DNA from: Epichloe hybrida
Lineage: Eukaryota > Ascomycota > Sordariomycetes > Hypocreales > Clavicipitaceae
Direction of reading: 5' to 3'
NCBI GenBank assembly: GCA_019022495.1
Contig: JAFEKR010000026.1
Span: 496,001 to 560,000 of the forward strand
Length of the DNA: 64,000 nt
Shown: positions 1-9,848 of the stretch, in pieces
How the letters are laid out: each line of letters starts with the position of its first letter
Position numbering within the stretch: the first letter of the stretch is position 1
Position numbers and translations under genes: made by a program
The notes under the pieces: generated by a model
The model's database searches: none
Told to the model about the DNA's origin: nothing
The model's input: the letters and a program-made list of their open reading frames with translations, nothing else

Positions 1-2557
1 TGCTAGGAGAGACTCAATAGCAGAATTCAGCCGTGTGTTTGCTCGATCGTCTGGGCCAACTGGATAGATCCTACATTTTTTGGAACTAAATCCTGCCACC
101 CTGGTTTCATTTGTAATCTCATCTGTTCGTTTTGGGGAACTGTAGCGAATCCCTTATCGCGAAACCCCTCCATGGTCGCCCCCGCGTGCGTCAAAACAAC
201 GCCGCCCCGAACAAGATACTCGGCCGCGGCCTCATCCTCCCGGACTGCGTCCTGCATCGCCAGGAAAAGGCGATGTTTCGCCACGCCCTAGGGCACAAAT
301 CCTGGGTCGCAGGATCGCAAACGCAGAGTCATCTTTGCCGACTAAGCATCCATGCGCTCGCGAAAGTGTGGCTATAAAAAAGTCAGCGAATAGGTGGCGA
401 AGGAGGAAGAGCCGACTTACTATCCCCGGAACGGGGCTTAGGAACATAGCAACCGAAAGTTGCTGCCGAGAAACGATGTACTGATTGTACGAAGCTGACG
501 CGGCCTGCCCAAGAAGTAAGCGAAAACCCGGAGAAAACGTGAGGAAAAGACATACTTCATGGACCTTGGCGGATCTCTTGGTCTATTGGGATTCCTAGCA
601 CACCTTCTAGGTATCTTACAAAATAAGTCTGTATAATCTTCCAGGAGCTTCTGTATCTGTTGTTGTTCATCCTCATTCTGGGGATCACTATCCTGATAGC
701 GTCTTTTTGCGTATTAGGCGTACTTTATAGTGATGTCTCGATCAAGAGCAAAGTAGCCTCCTGTTTTATTCCACAAAAAGTCGGTTGGTTAGGGGGACTT
801 GAATTATGTTATCTTATCAGCGACTTCTTCACACGCGCGATACTTCGTCATCCGGGTTTGAGAGATGCCCTCGAAGAGGATGGTAAGTCCAGGTCTTGAT
901 GAAGCCGCTGTTATTGCAGCTTCTGATGTTGAGGTATGTATGAAATTTCCTGCTTGTGATCCTTCTGGACGGGATTGTGCATGCTGGATTTCTTTCTCGC
1001 GTTCATGAGATGCAGCCTGGAATCCTTAAGCCCAAGATAGCGTATCTCAATAGTATCTCGGAGCCAGTAAAGACATGAGTTTGTGATATAATAGATACCG
1101 CGATTTGCGTCTATCATATCACAAACTCATGTCTTTACTAGCTCCGAGATACTATCGAGATACGTTATCTGTAGTTCAGAATTGATGCCACAGTGATCCA
1201 TAAAACCATGCCATTCTTCATCATGCTTAGAACAGCTATGGCGAGAATCGGCAGCTTTTAGTCGAAGATAAATAACATCAATGAAGTATATTAGCCACTC
1301 CTCTGTATCATCCTCATTATAATCATCGATTTCTCGTGGATGAGGTCAATTTACCCACGTATTCCAGATTAAATCTGCTTTTTCTGTAGTGAACCCAAGA
1401 TATAGGAGGGTTGAGCGGGGCAAGACCTGCGTTCTCTTCGTCACTTGATCGGTTTAAGCGACGCTTATGAAGTCGTATAGCGCCATCTGAGCGTGGTGGG
1501 CTAGCCATGCTAGGCTCCACGAGGACCTGAAGATCCTTTACTGAAAGGATGGACATTTCAGAGAAGAGAGAGCTTTTTAAGAGAAGTTAGATTGTGTTAG
1601 AAAGATATGAAGGTGGATGTTAAAGAAGAGAGAAGAGGTAGTCAGAACGCACGCACAAACGCACACGTAAAGACACGCATGTACACAAACACAGAGAGAG
1701 AAGGGGGAAGGTGTGACCCCCCACACCTACATGTCAGTGGTTAGTCGGCTGCGCCTCTTTTTTCGTGCAACAATTTTTTCGCTGCGGCAGTGTTGGGAGC
1801 ATAATATGTAGAGGCACAGAAGGCAGAGGAATACGCGCTGTTCAGGGATTTGGTGGTGGCAAAGAGCGATGGAAAGAGAAGATAATATGGAATTACTAGC
1901 TAAGGGGTTCCGGAATCTAACAGATTAGAAAGGAAGCTATTATAAGCTTTAAATCTGTTAACCAATGAATCTAGGTCTTTAAACGAAGCCTACGATGAAA
2001 CGCGAGAACAAACGCGATGCGGGAAGCTGCATCGTCAAACGAAGAGAGGATGACGAGGGTGATGCCTGAGGCTGCAATGTGAGGCTGCGACAGGTCACTA
2101 ATTGACCATTTGACCATTTGGCCAATTGACCAATTGACTGATTGACTAGCCGATGACTTGATTGATTGATCAATTGATGATTCTAATGATACTGAAGGAA
2201 GGAACATGGTTGCGCCCAGGAGAATCAGTATCAGTACGGATTAGTAGTTGGCCACTACAGATTAATGCAGCTGCCTATATTACAGGGGTGCGGCAGTGTG
2301 CTCCGTAGACTTACCTCTCTGCTACTTACCCCTGCTACATCTGGCGCCTTCAACCCGTCGGTATGATCTCATGACTTTCTCACACTCAACATTGAAAGTT
2401 TCATGAGGCACATCTCCATCATTCAACCCGCTTTCAATACACAACACTCAATTTATTTTCGAGTAGGCATCACCTCCGTCACCCTAGCTCGCTTCAGCTC
2501 GTGAAAAGCCCAGGAACTCATCGGCATCCTCCTCCTGTTTGCACATATTCCTGCGCC
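1..2557. other. Gene-poor leading region with degenerate, repeat-like DNA
   Basis: No intact gene is seen over 2.5 kb. On the minus strand there are short protein-like fragments broken by stops. One lies at about 290-27 and could be a terminal exon, since a CCTAG acceptor-like site precedes it. Others lie at 1556-1323 and 1330-1170 and contain acidic, tryptophan-rich stretches. None was recognised. The stretch also holds the inverted repeat at 1036-1170, a CA/GA-rich patch near 1640-1710 and a run of TTGACCA-type short repeats at 2098-2150. The most likely reading is the remains of an old repeat or transposable element, but no terminal repeat, target-site duplication or recognisable transposase domain was found. 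Confidence 0.4.
1036..1170. repeat. Imperfect inverted repeat, ~60-bp arms
   Basis: The left arm at about 1036-1097 is nearly the exact reverse complement of the right arm at about 1110-1170, with a loop of roughly 12 nt. The aligned arms differ at only four positions, and all four are transitions. A transcript would fold into a long hairpin. The transition-only pattern fits repeat-induced point mutation of duplicated DNA, which is an inference. Confidence 0.85.
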
Positions 2558-3495
2558 ATGTCCGCAGCGGCGAAAAAACTGGTGGTCTGCGGCGGGAGCG
2601 GCTTCCTGGGGTCCCGGATCTGCAAATATGCTGTTGCCAGAGGATGGGAAGTCACTTCGATAAGGCAAGTCTGTCAAACACTCATCCCGCCTAGCCGTAG
2701 CCTCGTAGCCGGAGCTGACGGCTTTGCAGTCGATCTGGCGAACCTCAATGGGACACGGTCACGTCATCACCACTCCCGCCATCGTGGTCACACAAAGTCA
2801 CCTGGGAGCGCGCAGACATCCTTCGGCCCGCGACGTACTCTTCCTTCCTCAAGGGCGCAGACTACGTCGTGCACAGCATGGGTATCCTGCTCGAGGCAGA
2901 CTACAAAGGCATCGTTTCCGGCAAAGAATCACCCATTACCGGGCTGCAAAAGATGTTCTCGGCCGTCCGGGAGCGCGGTACGAACCCTCTGGATAAGCAG
3001 TCTGGCGATGATATCAAGCCTGCCGATCCCACCGACCAATTCTCCTACGAGGTCATGAACCGTGACAGTGCTGTCGCCTTGGCCAAGCATGCCGCCGAGG
3101 AAAAGGCCGCCGCTTTCTGCTACATCTCCGCTTGCGGCGGCGCACCAATCATGCCGCCTCGGTATATCACGACAAAGAGACAGGCTGAGATTGCGATCCA
3201 GAACAACTTTCCGGACATGAGGGCCGTTTTTGTGCGACCGCCGTTCATGTACGATAGCTCGCGCAAGCTCACGATGGGCATGGCGGCTCTGACTGGAGTG
3301 GGAGTTGTCTTTACGAAATTGACTGGAAACTATCTCAAGGAGTTCATGGGCGCAGCAGGTACCAAGCCGCTCCAGGCGGACGTGGTTGCCGAGGCAGTCG
3401 TCGAGGCATTGAGCGATGAGACGGTCGCTGGACCAGTCGAGGTGCCGCAGATTGAAGAATTGGCCAACAAAGGCTGGCGAAGTTCTATGCTGTAA
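2558..3495 (+). CDS. COQ11-like NAD(P)-binding mitochondrial reductase
   Basis: Two exons, 2558-2664 and 2730-3495, encode about 290 residues. The N terminus carries the dinucleotide-binding motif VVCGGSGFLGSR of an atypical short-chain dehydrogenase/epimerase. Further family signatures are the GADYVVHSMGILLE segment, the YITTKRQAE region where the catalytic Lys lies, and FVRPPFMY. This pattern matches the fungal NAD-dependent epimerase group that contains yeast Coq11 (YLR290C), a component of the mitochondrial coenzyme Q synthome. The single 65-bp intron has a GC donor (AG|GCAAGT) and a TTTGCAG acceptor. It is required to join TSIS to RSGEPQW in frame. The gene is convergent with SYF2, leaving 159 bp between stop codons. 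Start chosen at the first ATG that precedes the nucleotide-binding fold. Assignment to the exact COQ11 orthologue is likely but not certain. Confidence 0.85.
2665..2729 (+). other. Non-canonical GC-AG intron
   Basis: The donor is GCAAGT after exon-final AG, and the acceptor is TTTGCAG. No GT donor nearby gives a continuous frame into the conserved downstream sequence, so the GC donor is well supported by coding continuity. Confidence 0.8.
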
Positions 3496-3654
3496 ACTAC
3501 CCATAAAGGGCTCCTGGAAAGAGCAGATGAAAAACAAAACTCGCTATACTGTACACTAATGATTGACTAAATCAAGCCCGTGTAAAAAGGCAGCAGAATC
3601 ATACAGAATCAATGTCACCTTGCCGCCAACTTGTGTTCGGCAAGCCGAAACCCC

Positions 3655-4485
3655 TCATATCATCGTGCCTCTCTCAAAGCTGTCCCGAATATCCGCCGTG
3701 TACTTGTCGTAGAACCGTGCCAGTTTCTGGTTGAACTGCTTGTTCTTTTCGTTGATGTACGTGACATCCCCATCATCTCCATTCTTGGCCATCCGCCCCT
3801 TTCGCTTCTTCAATCTCTGCTCCTCTGCCCGTCGCAAATCTGCCACCAGCCGATCCACAGATGCTTTGTCGGGCTTATTCTGCGCAAACGTAGTCGTGTC
3901 GGCCGTCGAGTAGAACGATCCGTCCTTGTCCACGGCGATGAGCTCGCCATCTTCCGTCTCGACGATATCGAGCCCCCCTGACGCAGCGGCCTTTTCGATA
4001 GCCGCCATTTTCTGCTTCTCGTAACCTTGCATGTCAGGGGCGATATTTCTCAACTGCCGCTTGTAGACCTTGTTGCTTTCCTGCTGCTGGTCTTTGAAGG
4101 CGTTGTTGTCGCGGTGCACCGCCCTCTTCTTCTTGCGCCTGTCCCATTTTTCGCTCTCGTCTATGGTCCAGTCCCAGGCGCGCTTACGCTCGAAATCCTC
4201 GCCGGCCTCTTCGACCTCGGCCTTGAGAAGTTTGTGCGCCGCGATGTCTTGCTTGCGCTGTAGAGAAGTGAGTTGCGATTGATCGGTCCCTAATCTCTGG
4301 GATTCCTTGGTCGCTTCTTTTAGGTTGGATTCGGAAGATGTCTTGGCCCGCGCTTGGAGGGCTTTGAACCGAGCCATGCGGTCTTGGGTCTTTGTGGAGG
4401 ATGCATCGCCTGCTGCGCAGGGAGCTGTCGTTTCTTCCGGGGGATTCATGGTGTTCGCGTTCTGCAGGGTCTGTTGAGACGACAT
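3655..4485 (-). CDS. SYF2: Pre-mRNA-splicing factor SYF2
   Basis: An intronless 276-residue protein. The C-terminal two thirds match SYF2 of the Prp19/NineTeen spliceosome complex. Recognisable segments are RAWDWTIDESEKWDRRKK, KVYKRQLRNIAPDM, GYEKQKMAA and a C-terminal region ending in NQKLARFYDKYTADIRDSFERGT. The protein is strongly charged and helical, as expected. The N-terminal 60 residues are low-complexity and contain a second methionine (MNPPEET). I chose the MSSQQ start because the residues upstream of it in frame look non-coding. Its promoter is shared head-to-head with the gene starting at 4848, and its 3' end converges on the COQ11-like gene. It acts in the nucleus in spliceosome activation, by family knowledge. 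Confidence 0.92.
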   Translation of the reverse strand: MSSQQTLQNANTMNPPEETTAPCAAGDASSTKTQDRMARFKALQARAKTSSESNLKEATKESQRLGTDQSQLTSLQRKQDIAAHKLLKAEVEEAGEDFERKRAWDWTIDESEKWDRRKKKRAVHRDNNAFKDQQQESNKVYKRQLRNIAPDMQGYEKQKMAAIEKAAASGGLDIVETEDGELIAVDKDGSFYSTADTTTFAQNKPDKASVDRLVADLRRAEEQRLKKRKGRMAKNGDDGDVTYINEKNKQFNQKLARFYDKYTADIRDSFERGTMI

Positions 4486-4847
4486 GACGTCTTGGGGAGT
4501 AAGTTGGAAGAACAAGGTGAACCATTCCGTAGACGACAAGGATCTGCGAGAGGCACGTGATTATTCCTTTCGTTAACCTTTGGTACTTATGTACATAAGG
4601 ACGCCCCGCTGTTCCAGATTTAATTGGCGACTTTTCAATTGTCCGGGGGCTGGATCCACCGGATCTCGGCGTCCCACCGTGGGGCTGCGCGTCTGAGCTT
4701 CTCAAGACTTCACCTTGGTCACATCGTTGGAGCTGAGAGCTCATTGCAATGCCGTCTATCCCGCTACAGAGACTCGCCTGGACCCTCACGAGTCCTGCCT
4801 CATCGGACTAATGACGTGCCACCGAAACACCTCAGAGGTCATACAAG
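4486..4847. promoter_or_regulatory. 362-bp divergent intergenic region
   Basis: This separates the start codons of SYF2 (minus) and the unknown gene at 4848 (plus), so it must carry both promoters. I see no TATA box or strong motif. Confidence 0.5.
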
Positions 4848-6524
4848 ATGATACGTTCAGCGCTCCCCCGAGCCAGCCAGCTCGCCAGAAATGCTGACCG
4901 TAGCTCGGGGCATCATCGACGTTTCAAGGCATTCGTCAAACGAATAGACAAGAACAACGACGTCTACTACACATTGGCAAAGAAAGGACTTGCCAATGAG
5001 CCCGACCCAAACAAAGAGTATGAGTTTTTCGAAATGCCGAACTTGTTGCTGGATCTGGATGCCGAGGGAACCAGACACGTGCGGTCAGTTGACGACGGGG
5101 ATGAGGCACTGATGAAGACAAAATGGGCAGAGGTGCCTAGACGGGAGGCAGTCAAGGTGCGGCTGAGGTTGTTCGAGGAGCAGGTCAATGAATCACGTCG
5201 GAAAGCCCATGCGATTCTATCTCAGCCTACCAACATCTGGCGAATTACTCCGCATGATGTGGTGTCGGCAGCTCTTCATGGAGGCTCCGCGGTTCAAAGG
5301 AAACAGGCACGCGATTCATTTCTTCCCGGACAGGTCCCAGATGCAGACGGAGCCGATGTACTACGGAGCGGCCGGTCTGATGTTATCGAAAAGATTCGCG
5401 CCGAGAATGGCATCCCGCCCCATGCAGCCAACGAAGATCAGCTCCTCCTCCACTGGATGCTTCTGCGATACAAGAGTCTGCAGCAAAATTATTCTTCGTC
5501 GAGGAGCAAAAAAGCTGCGCCATCGCCCTCAGAACTCACGCAAGCCCTCCAAGCCCAATCATCCCTCACGGGCATTCGAAGGCTGGTATTTCGGTGCCTC
5601 GCCGCCGGCACCAGTGTGTCTAGCTTCCAAAACGAGACCAACCTTGATGCCAGTCTGCCTCACCACATACGCGATGCATGTGCGCGCCTCTGGAGCGGTT
5701 CTCCCACCGATCCTGTCCTCTGCATAGAAACGCTTACCTTCCTGGGAAACTTATCAGAGCAACTTTCATCACTAGGCGCACATCTCGGACCGCTCTTGAG
5801 CGGTACGGCGTTGAAGCTTGCAGCACATATCGGTTCACTCGAGGCAACATCGGCCTGGTTATATCGATGTAACCACACACACGGGTCATTATCCAACCAA
5901 CGAGGGGTTCTGTTAGTGGAAGATGTGTTGTCAACGCTCGATTCCCTGCAGTCTATCTTGAGAAACAGCGATGGCTCTTCGAAGATGCATGACGCAAGAC
6001 AGCGTCAGCTCCTCTTTCAAATACTTACGGGGATTGAGGAAGACAACAAACTCACACCAGATTCCATAAGGTTATTTGCAACCACTTGTCTCATTAGGGA
6101 CAGCTCTCATGCCGCCGAGGTGCAGCGCAAACTGTATGTCGGCTACCTCACAACGTTGGGACAACTTGGCGCGGCGCGAACAATCTGGAAGGAATGGAGA
6201 CAGCTTTCCTCCTCACAAGTTGCCTTCTCTGTCATCACAATATCTGAAAAAGACGATGGCATTGCGTCCACTTTTGCTGGAGCCCTGGAACAAGCTATTC
6301 GCATCATGCCTGCGCCTGACGGCGAGCTTCCCCGAGATGCCAGCGTCGATGAGTGCGTGACGGCGGACTATCACGCCATCGAGATGCAGCAGGCCCATAC
6401 CTGGCAAGCAGCCGCTTCTGACAATACGCAACATGTACCTGACGCTGCAACATGCCGATCGACTCTGGATCTATCGTTTGAGGCGTGCATTGCAGGAGTT
6501 GAATCTTGGCGGGCTCGCAGCTGA
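4848..6524 (+). CDS. Unknown protein, likely mitochondrial, 558 aa
   Basis: A single open frame of 558 codons without evident introns. The first 25 residues (MIRSALPRASQLARNADRSS and on) are basic, hydroxylated and free of acidic residues apart from one Asp, which suggests a mitochondrial targeting peptide. The rest is a soluble, helix-rich protein with repeated leucine-rich stretches (LLLHWMLLRYKSLQ, VLCIETLTFLGNLSEQL, LYVGYLTTLGQLGAARTIWKEW). The last of these resembles the helical-hairpin repeats of organelle PPR/TPR-like proteins. I do not recognise the family. A role in mitochondrial RNA metabolism or translation is only a guess from the presequence and solenoid-like look. It is divergent from SYF2. 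Confidence 0.75.
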   Translation: MIRSALPRASQLARNADRSSGHHRRFKAFVKRIDKNNDVYYTLAKKGLANEPDPNKEYEFFEMPNLLLDLDAEGTRHVRSVDDGDEALMKTKWAEVPRREAVKVRLRLFEEQVNESRRKAHAILSQPTNIWRITPHDVVSAALHGGSAVQRKQARDSFLPGQVPDADGADVLRSGRSDVIEKIRAENGIPPHAANEDQLLLHWMLLRYKSLQQNYSSSRSKKAAPSPSELTQALQAQSSLTGIRRLVFRCLAAGTSVSSFQNETNLDASLPHHIRDACARLWSGSPTDPVLCIETLTFLGNLSEQLSSLGAHLGPLLSGTALKLAAHIGSLEATSAWLYRCNHTHGSLSNQRGVLLVEDVLSTLDSLQSILRNSDGSSKMHDARQRQLLFQILTGIEEDNKLTPDSIRLFATTCLIRDSSHAAEVQRKLYVGYLTTLGQLGAARTIWKEWRQLSSSQVAFSVITISEKDDGIASTFAGALEQAIRIMPAPDGELPRDASVDECVTADYHAIEMQQAHTWQAAASDNTQHVPDAATCRSTLDLSFEACIAGVESWRARS

Positions 6525-7237
6525 GCAAAATTGGTAAAAGGACAGCACGGTTGACGACGGCGCTCGAAGAGGAAGGAAGTCAAAAGGACCTGTACGGATC
6601 TGTACGTACGATGCGGAGCCAGCAATAAAGCCATGCTAAGTTGATGATAAGCATGTAGCTTGTCATTATCAACAAGCCAACCCCACGATTGCTGAAGTGG
6701 TCCGTCCATTAATACTCCTAAGCATATGGAAACTGAGTTATGGCGAAATAGAATCGCAAGCCGCGCAGCCATCTTCTGCTGGAAGCTGCTGGATGGAGCA
6801 TGGTTCCCAAAGCCTTATTCCCGAGTAACTCGTTTCTTCACCAGGAGTGCAAGAAAAATCTAAAAATGACTTTTTTAGATGGTCCAAGCTGTTGTATTTG
6901 ACTTGTTAGTTTTTTAGCAGATGGGGAAAAGGCCGAGGTAATAATTACCAATCCATGCCAAAGCGTTTAATAAAATTACTTTTCACGTTTGTGACCCCAC
7001 AACCACACTGCACGCACTGCAGCCTTTAGCGAGCGCTTGGGACACTGGCCCGCTGAAGCCTCCAAGAGAATTGAGCAGCAGCACCAGCAGCACCACTGCA
7101 CCAGTGACCCGACAAGAAGCTCGTACCACGTCAACGACGCCACCTCCTTTGTCACATCAGTCTTCACATCTAGGGTTGTGCTTCTTCTTTCCCTCTCACT
7201 CTACACAACCTTGGTTCTACTCTCAAGTACCTGGAAG
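6525..7237. other. Intergenic, 713 bp
   Basis: No coding signal is seen. It contains an AT-rich patch at about 6850-6990 and short CAG/CAC repeats (CAGCAGCACCAGCAGCACCAC) at about 7075-7097 in what is probably the leader of the next gene. The open frame extending upstream of 7238 has no ATG. Confidence 0.6.
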
Positions 7238-8481
7238 ATGGCTCCCACGGTAGCCGCCCTTCCGGTTCTCACGTCCATTGAGGACTGCAGCGATTTTTCC
7301 AAAACAGTCGAGCCCTTTATCGACCAGTTTTATCAACTACCTGGACGTCTCGTCGCTAGTGTTGGCAGCACCGAGGCTTTGCATCGTCTCTACGTCGAAA
7401 CGAACCCGCTCGTCTCCGGCTTCTCCGCGTCATTGTTCTTGGCAGGCGTATTTCTGATTGTCTCCGAAATCAATAGGAATTATTCTCAAGTTGACCGCTT
7501 ATGGAGCATTTTGCCTAATCTGTACATCGTACATCTCGCGGTTTGGGCGCGATCGACTGGATTGGACCACACTCGCATTGATATGGTTGCTCTCTTTTCT
7601 ACTGCGTGGAGTGTAAGAAACTGGTCTAAATACTTTCTGCTGTCACACTTGAATGTCCGTTTCTGACTTGCGAGTTTTCAAGATTCGCCTGACATATAAT
7701 TATTGGCGCCGAGGAGGTTACAATGTTGGCTCTGAAGACTATCGCTGGTACGAAGCAACGACACAAGCACAATGTGAACAATGTTCGAGCTGACACTTTG
7801 AACCAGGGAGATCGTCAAGTCAAAGGTTCCGGGATTCATTTTTTTCCTTCTCAACGTTATATTCATCTCGACTATTCAAAGTATCCTCTTGTTCGCAATA
7901 TCCGGTGTACCTGCATACGCCATCTTGCTCTCGTCGCGCTTTGAGCCGAATCCTAGCCTGCAGACTATGCCTATCTTGTTGTTCTATTAGGCTTGGTTCT
8001 CAGCGAATGGATCAGTGACGGACAGCAATGGAGTAAGCCCATCTGATAACAACGATTTTCATGCTTTTCAACCATGGCTGACTCTGCATTCGTAGACTAT
8101 CAGAATGCCAAGCACCAGTACAATAAGGACGCGAAATTGCCTAGGGGCTGGAACCAGTCCGACTTGGACAGAGGCTTCCTCACTTCTGGATTATGGGCGT
8201 ACAGCCGCCATCCCAACTTCCTCGCCGAGCAAGCTATTTGGTTCGTCTTGTATCAATGGAGCTGCTATTCGACCAACTCACTTTATAGCTGGACGTTTGT
8301 TGGATCTGGCAGTCTGATTCTCCTCTTCCAGGGATCAACGTGGCTCACAGAGGCAATCACGGCGGGCAAGTATGCCGAGTATGCCGAGTACCAGAGACAG
8401 GTTGGCATGTTCATCCCGAGATCTGTTTGGCCGTACAAGACTCCGCCTACATGCCCAAAGTTATCAGGACCAGTGAGCTAG
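7238..8481 (+). CDS. DUF1295 / steroid-reductase-like membrane protein, apparently frameshifted
   Basis: Four exons: 7238-7612, 7683-7747, 7807-8032 and 8096-8481. The product resembles fungal DUF1295 proteins, which share a C-terminal fold with 3-oxo-5-alpha-steroid 4-dehydrogenases. Supporting segments are SQVDRLWSILPNLY, TYNYWRRGGYNVGSEDYRW, GLWAYSRHPNFLAEQ (nucleotide-binding-type motif) and VWPYKTPP near the C terminus, with several hydrophobic membrane segments. Exon 3 cannot be read through in one frame. It runs in frame 2 up to SSRFEPNPS (about 7957) and continues as ADYAYLVVLLGLVLSEW from 7960 in frame 1, as if one base were missing. The 60-bp intron that would bridge this (7905-7963) would delete residues that look conserved, so I treat it as a frameshift or a sequence error. 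The substrate is unknown. Confidence 0.75.
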
Positions 8482-8728
8482 CCAAACGCCAGCAGCAGAA
8501 GAGCAAGAAACAGAACTAAGTCGTCTGTGTTGGTGTTTCTTGCCACGGGACGTGCCTAATTGCGTACTTGAAAGGGGGGGGGGATGTTCAAAAGCAGTAG
8601 CCCGGGCGTCGAAATGTGGCGCAAGCTTGAAGAGGATGGATGGCTAACAAATATCAAACTTGGTCAGGAATGCTTGACTCATTATTCATCATGTCTACGG
8701 CTCTATGATAGAGACGAAGAATCAATGT

Positions 8729-9848
8729 CTAAGCCACCAGCCCAAGATCACTCAATTTATCAGCATAGTAAGCCGGTACTGCCACAGCATCTTCCTTGTC
8801 CCAATCCTCCTTTTATGCACGCCCGTGAGGACATGCAGTGTACCACCCAACTTGCCCTCAATGCCAAACTTGATATCCGTGTTCAGCCGATCTCCAATCA
8901 TACACGTCCTCGAGCGATCGAGTTGGAACTTGCCCTCAACCGCATCCATCATGGCCTGGCTGGGCTTTCCCAGCTCCAGTGGTTTCTGCCCACTCGCATA
9001 CTCCAAGGGAATCATGCATGACCCCGCGCCCATGAAGAAGCTATGATGCATAGGCAGAGTGGAATCCGTATTCGTAGCCAGAAACACGGCACCCTTGTTC
9101 AAATAATGCAGCGCCGTGGACAGCTTCAAGTAGTTGATGTGGAAATCGAGCCCGCACAGAACAACGTCCACCTCGGGGTCCAACAACGACCCATCAGCCA
9201 AGCCCTGGAAATCCTCGGGCGCAATGTCCCTTCGAAATTTCTCATCCGTCCCGCCGATGCAGGGGATTCCTTCTGCAGCCAGCTCCGCCTCCACGCCCGC
9301 TTCCCCTATGACGAAGACCTTGTTTTTGCCGGGGGGCTGCTTGAGGATGCGCGAGATGTAGACCGCTGCGGAGTACGAAGACCCAAAGACGTCTTCTTTC
9401 TCGCAGGGGATGTGGAGGTTGGACAGCTTCTTGAGGTAGTCTTGACGGGATTTGGTGGAGTTGTTCGTCACGAAGACAGTTCTTTTGCCTTGTGATTAAT
9501 TAGTGGAGGCGTACTTTATCTCATTGCAAGACTGAGGAGGCAAACCTTTTGCTTTGAGCATTCTGATGGTCTCGGGGACGCCTTCGAACACATGGTCGCC
9601 GGACCAGAGCACGCCTGGCGGTCGAAAAGTCAGTGAATCAGGGCTCCTCGAGACACTCTATGGAGAGGCGCCTCCTCACCGTCGCAATCAAACAAAAAGG
9701 TCTACAGGAAGAATGTCGAACAAATCAGTCTCGAGAGAAGAGGGCAGGCGGTATGAGGACTAGAGAGGGAGTGACGCACGTCGAACTTGTCGATGAATTC
9801 ATTGATGGCGGCCTTGTCGCCAGTGATGTACTTGGGCGATGGTGCCAT
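8729..9848 (-). CDS. PHO13-type HAD phosphatase (4-nitrophenylphosphatase/phosphoglycolate phosphatase), frameshift near C terminus
   Basis: Exons on the minus strand: 9848-9780, 9701-9680, 9614-9546 and 9488-8729. The HAD nucleophile motif FLFDCDG lies at residues 25-31 (Asp28 and Asp30) and is encoded mostly by the 22-nt second exon. Then come GVLWSGDHVFEGVPETI, the second HAD motif VFVTNNSTKSR, and the third motif CMIGDRLNTDIKFG. These order and spacings match yeast Pho13 and mammalian PGP, soluble enzymes that hydrolyse 2-phosphoglycolate and side products of glycolysis. After VLTGVHK the frame must shift by one base at the AAAA run (plus-strand TTTT, 8811-8814) to continue as a conserved-looking tail (DWDKEDAVAVPAYYADKL, then SDLGLVA) ending at 8729. 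Without the shift it ends at 8752 with an unrelated tail. This is either a homopolymer error or a real truncation. Confidence 0.85.

Noticed and set aside
3655..3981. Plus-strand frames opposite SYF2
   Set aside because: Antisense shadows of a strongly conserved coding region.
7905..7963. Possible extra intron in the DUF1295 gene
   Set aside because: It has GT and CAG ends and restores the frame, but it would delete a hydrophobic conserved-looking segment (PAYAILLSSRFEP). A frameshift or sequence error is simpler, pending RNA data.
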